DNA from: Ustulina deusta
Taxonomy: Eukaryota > Ascomycota > Sordariomycetes > Xylariales > Xylariaceae
Assembly: GCA_023159155.1 (NCBI GenBank)
Contig: JAJNNX010000006.1
Span: forward strand, 248,001 to 312,000
Reading direction: 5' to 3'
DNA length: 64,000 nt
Shown here: piece after piece, positions 58,741-64,000 of the stretch
Numbering within the stretch: position 1 is the first letter of the stretch
Layout of the letters: each line of letters opens with the position of its first letter
Notes under the pieces: model-generated
Told to the model about the DNA's origin: nothing
Seen by the model: only the letters and a program-made list of their open reading frames with translations
Database searches by the model: none
Made by a program: the position numbers and the translations under genes

Positions 58741-61413
58741 CTGAGCAACCCGGAATCTGGTATCTTGTTGTTTTCACCCGGCTTGTCGAAGTATCAGAAG
58801 TGCCCTTTCGATTGGGTAGAGTCTTGATATATCAGAAAAAAGAAAGAGAGCGACTGGTGGGGCTAGTCTTCCTAAGACTAAGCCTCTGTTCCTAGAGCAA
58901 AGTTGCGATAGATTTATCACGGAGCATTATTGAGCATATGATCCTCCGTGTGGGAGAACTCGGGTCACCAAAGCAGTCGCCAGTAACGTGCCTTGTCTAT
59001 CCGGCCACGGCATCTTGAGCAATTCAATTCCAGTGCCTATTTGGTACTTACGAAGTATTCCCGCTCACCATACCACCGACTGAAAGCTTTGCCTCAAGAA
59101 GCGAGGAAGCGACAGTTCGCTGTCAACCACTGCACATAAGAAGGATTTAAAGCAATAGGGATGGCCTCTTAGAATATTTCTTTGCTGACTACCCTTCCGA
59201 CAAGCATTTCCAAGAACTTTTGCGATCAAACCAATGAGAAAGTCTTACCTACGGACGGGGAAGGTAACTCACAGGTGGGGGAGGCCGAAATCTATCTCAT
59301 GTCTAGGTAGGTTGGGCGCAACAAGAAATAGCAATATATATTGTCTTCATGAAATCGCTTGGCAAACGAACCCCTATTCGGAACAGAGAATAGGGTCTGT
59401 TTGTATTGTTTTGTTAGCTAGCTAAACCAAGCTTTACTCGCAGCATGATTGTCATTAATGCTCTATGCGACGGGTGCGATTGCACTCACTAGCCTTTAAC
59501 TCGCTTTGAAGAATCCAGGGTCCCTAGCCTGTACCTGTGATCGCATGATATGCCCTGAGGAAACTATCGTCACTTCCGAACACCTCAGGGGCTGGCGCTT
59601 GTTTGCAGTTTGTCCAAGCAGTGCCCTGAGGTTTGCTGGACAGCGATCACCCCGTAGATCTATTCAGCGAATTCATTATGTGATAAGCAAGTCTGATCAG
59701 CCAGAGCCGATGAGGTGTATCTGAAGTTTTACTGCTCGATTCAGGTTCATAATGAATAGCAGCTCATATTCACCACGAACGAGGAAGAAGGACTAGCAGC
59801 TTCTGACGCTGTTCCATATCTTCATCTAGTTCCCGAATAACGATAAATAAGTGAGGCTTTCGAATGCCGAGGCTTGGACAGTGCCCGCTGAGCTTGCGAT
59901 CTGAGCGGTCTTAGCAGCCTCCGATAAATCGCAGGTGAGTAGATTGGATGCTGGTTCCTCTAAACATGCCCAAGGGTCCAAACTCATTCCTGTGCCTGGA
60001 ATCTGCGTCTTTACGGACATCTGAGCTGGCTGCGGCTGCTCCTCGCTTATCACTGGGTCCAGTATATATAGGCCGCGCGCTGGCAGCGGAACCAGAGTGA
60101 AGCTTCACTGCTAACCTAATCCATGGACGAAGGATTGGAGCAGTGTCATAAAATACGTCATTCTTACCCGTGTGTCGGGAGGATGATATTGAACGCCCTT
60201 GGGTTATGATGTGGATGCGCATTGGAATACAATATTCGGTGTATGGAGAGCCATCCCCGGCAGCCAACCGGAGTTTGGGTAATGAACCGACTAAGGTGTT
60301 CCAGTAATTAGGTAATAGTAATTCTACTCTCGTCGATGAAGATGTGCGATATTCTACAATTCTATACAGATCGATTACTCAACATATATGGGGGCTGGTA
60401 GGGGGATCAAATATAATAGATGAGATTATTCGTAGTATATGGTGGCTAGCTAACAGCGAGCGAAGCAAAGTCCTCATCGAGTGTGTCTGTGTCTGTTTCA
60501 GGGCTCGGGACATTTCTCGATGTTGGTTTCAAGTCATGTCGTGGCAGAACAACTGCTGTGTGAGTGAGTGAGTGAGTGAGTGAGTGAGTGAGTGTGTGTT
60601 TTGCTAGCACAACTTCTATACTAGAAATAATTTAGTTGATTGAATGGACACAAGACATTAATGCCGTGGCATATTTATTGGCTAAGATGAATTGTTGTCG
60701 ATGTCTGATTGGTTTCTTCAGTGGCTTTGATGCGACCCTACTTGTACAAGGATAAGATCCAAGTTCTAGATTGATGGAATATAGATTGAGGCCCTGTCGG
60801 CACGTCTTTTATAAATAACTATAATTATCTATGTACCCTCTCTCACTATGTACAATATTGTATACGTGCACGTGTAGTAAAGATATTGTACATGGCTCGT
60901 ATCACTAGTACTCGTTAAGAACATCCGATTCATTGGCTTATTTCTCTCCTTTTATTTATTGTCTTGACATATAGAAGCGCGTTCAGACTACTCTTCTCAT
61001 AAGACTAGGTTGTACTGGGAGGCCGTTGCGCTTTATCAAGTTGTACCGTCGATGTATACAGGTTGTCTCGGAAAATGCAATATGGTATTGGGCCTTGGTA
61101 AAAATGGCGAAGAGGAAGAAAAAAGGCGGTGTTAAAAATGAAGAAAGAAAATGCTGTGGTTGTATGCCGCGCTTCCATGATAAGTCAGGCTCATATATGA
61201 CCAGACCCCTATGCAGACCAGACCGACCCTTGTTGAACCTTCGCGACCCTGGCCCCATCCTGGGTGACCGTAAATAGAATATGCCAGGCTCCGTCATGAA
61301 CTATGTCTAATACGTTACAATAAATAAATAAAAAACTCTGCTAGCTGTGCCATCCAATAGTAGCCATGAATGGGAATAGGAAATGAAGGGGGTATCAGCA
61401 AAAATGAGGATTA
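58741..61413. other. Intergenic region before srb8
   Basis: No gene supported. Minus frames at 59826-60267 overlap but show no domain. Contains the TGAG microsatellite at 60561. The last part is the 3' region of the minus-strand srb8 gene. Confidence 0.5.
60561..60592 (+). repeat. TGAG tetranucleotide microsatellite, eight perfect units
   Basis: Eight perfect TGAG units are followed directly by TGTGTGTT, in non-coding DNA. Confidence 0.98.
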
Positions 61414-64000
61414 CTATATCTTTCTAGCATCAAACAACGTCAAGCTTAGGCTCGTGTCGTTATCTCCTACGCTGGGCGTTGGCTCGTTTAAGATCTCCCA
61501 GCGTCTGAATGTGAAGGGCGTAAGCTTCTCTGGCGGCATTCCCATACCTAGATTCATGGCCATCATCCTGCGCTCGTAGACACCAGCTGGTGGCTTCTCC
61601 TTATGTGATAACATCAAGTTTTCAGCAGGATCCGCGGAAAAGCTGAATAGGTACCTGAGCCGATGATCTGCGGTGTAGTCCTTCACAGCACGAACGCACT
61701 GAAGGCGAGCCTCCTCTGGTAGGTTGTCAGCGAGGATTAGCGCAATGTCAAAAACGCGTGGCCCCAGATGCGATGTTGGGTATTTGTCGAGTTCTAACAT
61801 GATCCCCGCTAAGATAACAAGAACACGAGCACGCATATCGGTGCCCAGGGTCTTCGAGGGATCTGAAGGAACCGATAACGGGGAGGCCTGAAGAGCTAGG
61901 TATGATAAGAGTAGGGGGAGCCAATGCGTAAGCACGGCTTCTTTTAGGGCTGCGCATTCTTCGCTCGTAGAGCCCAGAATCTCCCAAAGGTCGGTTAATC
62001 TATCAGCTATTCCACTTGAAAACGCCAAGAGCTTTGACACGACCACGCCTCGGAGAACCGAATCGACAACCGTAAGTAAATTCTCCGCCATATGAATGTC
62101 ACTTCTGGACCCAGCTTCGTGGAAGGGTAAGCTCTTCATTGAGGGGAATAGATCTAGAAATCGTGCTTCCGCTCGGTTTTTCAAATGCAAGGTAATGTCG
62201 GAGCTTAAGTAAGAGAGCATCCCTGTCCACATGATGTTGTCTGCTTCGATCGCGTTATCCATGGCAACTGAAAGCTGCTCGAATTGGGCGTGAAGCCTTT
62301 CGGCTCCTTCGGGAGTGCTGGGGTCGTGAATTGCTAAATTCAGTGAAAGCTTGACTTGACAGAACGGGAGCGTAAATTCATTCGCCAACTCTAAGACCTG
62401 CTCAAAAGTCTTCTGCCCACCTCCACTCTGAGGCACCAAGAGTTTGGTTGTGAGGGCTTCTATAAGCGTAGCTAGCTTAGCATCTGGGCTCTTCAGCGAT
62501 AATGTCTGACTAGCGGCTTGTGGGTCGACAAGAACTAAGTCCCTAAGTAGCTCGAAAAGATGAGACTTGACTTTTTCATCGTCGAGAGGCTGCGGTCTAG
62601 GGGGTTGTTGGTTTCGAGAGGCCGCATATTCCGCTAGCGACCCACGAATCAAGTGCATGACCTCTTTGGCATACTCAAGGCGGGCTTGTCCTTGGATAAT
62701 TCGAAACCGATAGCAATCATCCAATGTTGTGATTTGATCCGGAACCAAAGGTTTCATCAACATTTGTAGGATTTCTTGCATGTAAGTAGAGGCAGAACCC
62801 ACTGCGTTGGGCTGAGTTTGCGTTCCTTGGTTTTGGCTTCTCAAAGCAGTTGCGAGGAGGGTTGTGAGCGAGAGACACCCAGAACTGACAAGAAGTGGAT
62901 ACATTTGAGCGATTGGTGCTCGCTTCGTCAGCTTGCGAATATGTTGCACCCAGTCTTTCATTAGAGTGTCAAAGTATTGTGTGTCGAAAACTCGGAGCCG
63001 TGATAGCAAAATAGAATAGGGGCGTTGTCGTTCATCACCTTTAGCCCAGCATATTCCAATCTTACTCACGATTGTATGAAAGAGACGCTCCATGGTATGT
63101 TTGTCGGCGCTCGAATAATTAGCAAGCTTTTCAATCTGTTCGCCTAACTCTGTCTCGTCGTCTTGAAGCTGAGTAGCCATGTTGTCGGACAGCGGGGACG
63201 AGGCATCCGCGGCATTGCTTCGATCCGCTTGGAGCAATTCATTTCGTAGCTGTGCTGCCATCGATTCGAGCCCAGGGAGCCGGGGGGCAAGGTTCGCGAG
63301 TGAAGCGAGAAGTGGCCGTACTCCAAGGCCTTGTTCTACGCTAATTGTCCTGAGGCGGTCATAGAAAGATTGAAAATGCGATTTTGCTGAGCCAATTGCG
63401 AAGAATACTGGCAAATGGAGACTGAGGGTGTTCACACAGTAAGACAGTGTCTCAACGTCGGAGGAGTGTGTCATATAATCCAGAGTCGTGTCAAGCATAC
63501 TGAAATCTTGGGCAGCTTCTAATAATGTTCGGACTATATCAAAACACCTCTCAGGTGGCTCGAAATGAGTCTTCTCCGTCTGGAACCGTTGAATAGTGCT
63601 GTCGACGAAGCCGTTTGCGAGCCATGAACAGACTTCAAATTTGAGCGACCGACTGCTTAGGCCTAGCTTCTTGGCTAATTTGTTGACGCTCATTGGCGGT
63701 TTCTGTGATATTGGGTCGCTAGGCTCAAGCGGAACAGATAATGCGTGTTTAATATAGCTAATGGCTGTCACAATATCCTTTGCTTCATCTTCAACAGAAA
63801 ATGAAGCTCTTCGAAGCAAAGAGGCTCGCAAACTCCTCATGGAATCGTTGAACGAGTGAGCGGGGATCTCGGCTAGAAGCCTCATAGAACAAGGCCCATC
63901 TGGAAGCGCCTCGGAAGGGTTAAGAAGGCCGCCTCTGGCGATGAGCCATTGAATATACAAGGGGACAGAAAAATGGCCTGAGCGAACAAGCTCTGAGACA
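61414..64000 (-). CDS. srb8: Mediator complex subunit 12 (Srb8), C-terminal part, 5' partial
   Basis: The minus-strand frame is open from the right edge to the TAG at 61414-61416, giving 861 residues without introns; the N-terminus lies beyond the window. The sequence fits fungal Med12/Srb8 by its long helical composition and segments such as PLYIQWLIARGGLLNP near the start, the NKLAKKLGLSSRSLKFEVCS region, ADKHTMERLFHTIVSKIGIC and the C-terminal PPEKLTPFTFRRWEILNEPT. Med12 is a subunit of the CDK8 kinase module, where it activates Cdk8-cyclin C and lets the module block or tune core Mediator-RNA polymerase II contact. No stop or frameshift is visible in the retained part. Identification rests on remembered family resemblance, not a database search. 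Confidence 0.88.
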   Translation of the reverse strand, partial: VSELVRSGHFSVPLYIQWLIARGGLLNPSEALPDGPCSMRLLAEIPAHSFNDSMRSLRASLLRRASFSVEDEAKDIVTAISYIKHALSVPLEPSDPISQKPPMSVNKLAKKLGLSSRSLKFEVCSWLANGFVDSTIQRFQTEKTHFEPPERCFDIVRTLLEAAQDFSMLDTTLDYMTHSSDVETLSYCVNTLSLHLPVFFAIGSAKSHFQSFYDRLRTISVEQGLGVRPLLASLANLAPRLPGLESMAAQLRNELLQADRSNAADASSPLSDNMATQLQDDETELGEQIEKLANYSSADKHTMERLFHTIVSKIGICWAKGDERQRPYSILLSRLRVFDTQYFDTLMKDWVQHIRKLTKRAPIAQMYPLLVSSGCLSLTTLLATALRSQNQGTQTQPNAVGSASTYMQEILQMLMKPLVPDQITTLDDCYRFRIIQGQARLEYAKEVMHLIRGSLAEYAASRNQQPPRPQPLDDEKVKSHLFELLRDLVLVDPQAASQTLSLKSPDAKLATLIEALTTKLLVPQSGGGQKTFEQVLELANEFTLPFCQVKLSLNLAIHDPSTPEGAERLHAQFEQLSVAMDNAIEADNIMWTGMLSYLSSDITLHLKNRAEARFLDLFPSMKSLPFHEAGSRSDIHMAENLLTVVDSVLRGVVVSKLLAFSSGIADRLTDLWEILGSTSEECAALKEAVLTHWLPLLLSYLALQASPLSVPSDPSKTLGTDMRARVLVILAGIMLELDKYPTSHLGPRVFDIALILADNLPEEARLQCVRAVKDYTADHRLRYLFSFSADPAENLMLSHKEKPPAGVYERRMMAMNLGMGMPPEKLTPFTFRRWEILNEPTPSVGDNDTSLSLTLFDARKI

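Noticed and set aside
59826..60267. Overlapping minus frames of 75 and 118 codons near a TATATATA
   Set aside because: The TATA-like run is only a few bases from the putative start, and no domain or splice evidence exists.
1..64000. Transposase, reverse transcriptase, CRISPR array, or a biosynthetic gene cluster
   Set aside because: No transposase or polymerase motifs, no regularly spaced repeats, and no polyketide synthase, peptide synthetase or terpene synthase signatures were found on either strand.

Overview
The window is filamentous ascomycete nuclear DNA, most likely Sordariomycete or a close relative. Genes carry short GT-AG introns of about 50-240 nt. The hydrophobin shows exact class II cysteine spacing. 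Fungal-specific families recur (HNH_2, HET domain, secreted IgE-binding-like, class II hydrophobin). The palindromic motif CCTAGGTAGG, which I associate with Sordariomycete intergenic DNA, appears repeatedly. The exact species cannot be named from this sequence. Nothing looks bacterial or viral, and there is no CRISPR array.

Layout: (1) 0-7 kb: an HNH-endonuclease-domain gene cut by the left edge, a DJ-1/PfpI family gene, and a tentative three-exon gene on the minus strand. (2) 7-19 kb: gene-poor DNA with a diverged duplicated repeat, a class II hydrophobin, a probable degraded coding region near 15.5-16 kb and an intron-containing tRNA-Arg(CCG). (3) 19-27 kb: a conserved hypothetical protein with a nucleotidyltransferase-like look, a secreted IgE-binding-like protein and a proline-rich hypothetical protein. 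(4) 27.8-41.1 kb: two large housekeeping genes, head to head: kog1 (Raptor, TORC1 scaffold) and a Kelch/coiled-coil cell-end polarity protein of the Tea1/Kel1 type, separated by about 4 kb. (5) 43.7-54.4 kb: a secreted Asn/Gly/Gln-rich seven-exon gene, an S1/P1 nuclease, a PQ-loop vacuolar-transporter-like gene and a very small secreted protein. (6) 55.6-61 kb: a broken HET-domain gene, a GC-rich unresolved block and a TGAG microsatellite. (7) The right end: the C-terminal 861 residues of Mediator subunit 12 (Srb8).

The genes do not form one pathway. Conserved regulators (Kog1, Kelch protein, Srb8) alternate with small secreted or surface proteins and gene-poor spacers. I rebuilt the multi-exon models by hand from splice consensus, reading-frame phase and family motifs. 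I found no coherent new multi-gene system. The best leads for undescribed biology are the 52-residue secreted protein at 54.1-54.4 kb, the low-complexity secreted protein with micro-exons, the acidic three-exon gene at 6.2-7.0 kb, and two unresolved coding-like or decayed blocks (15.5-16.1 kb and 57.6-58.7 kb).
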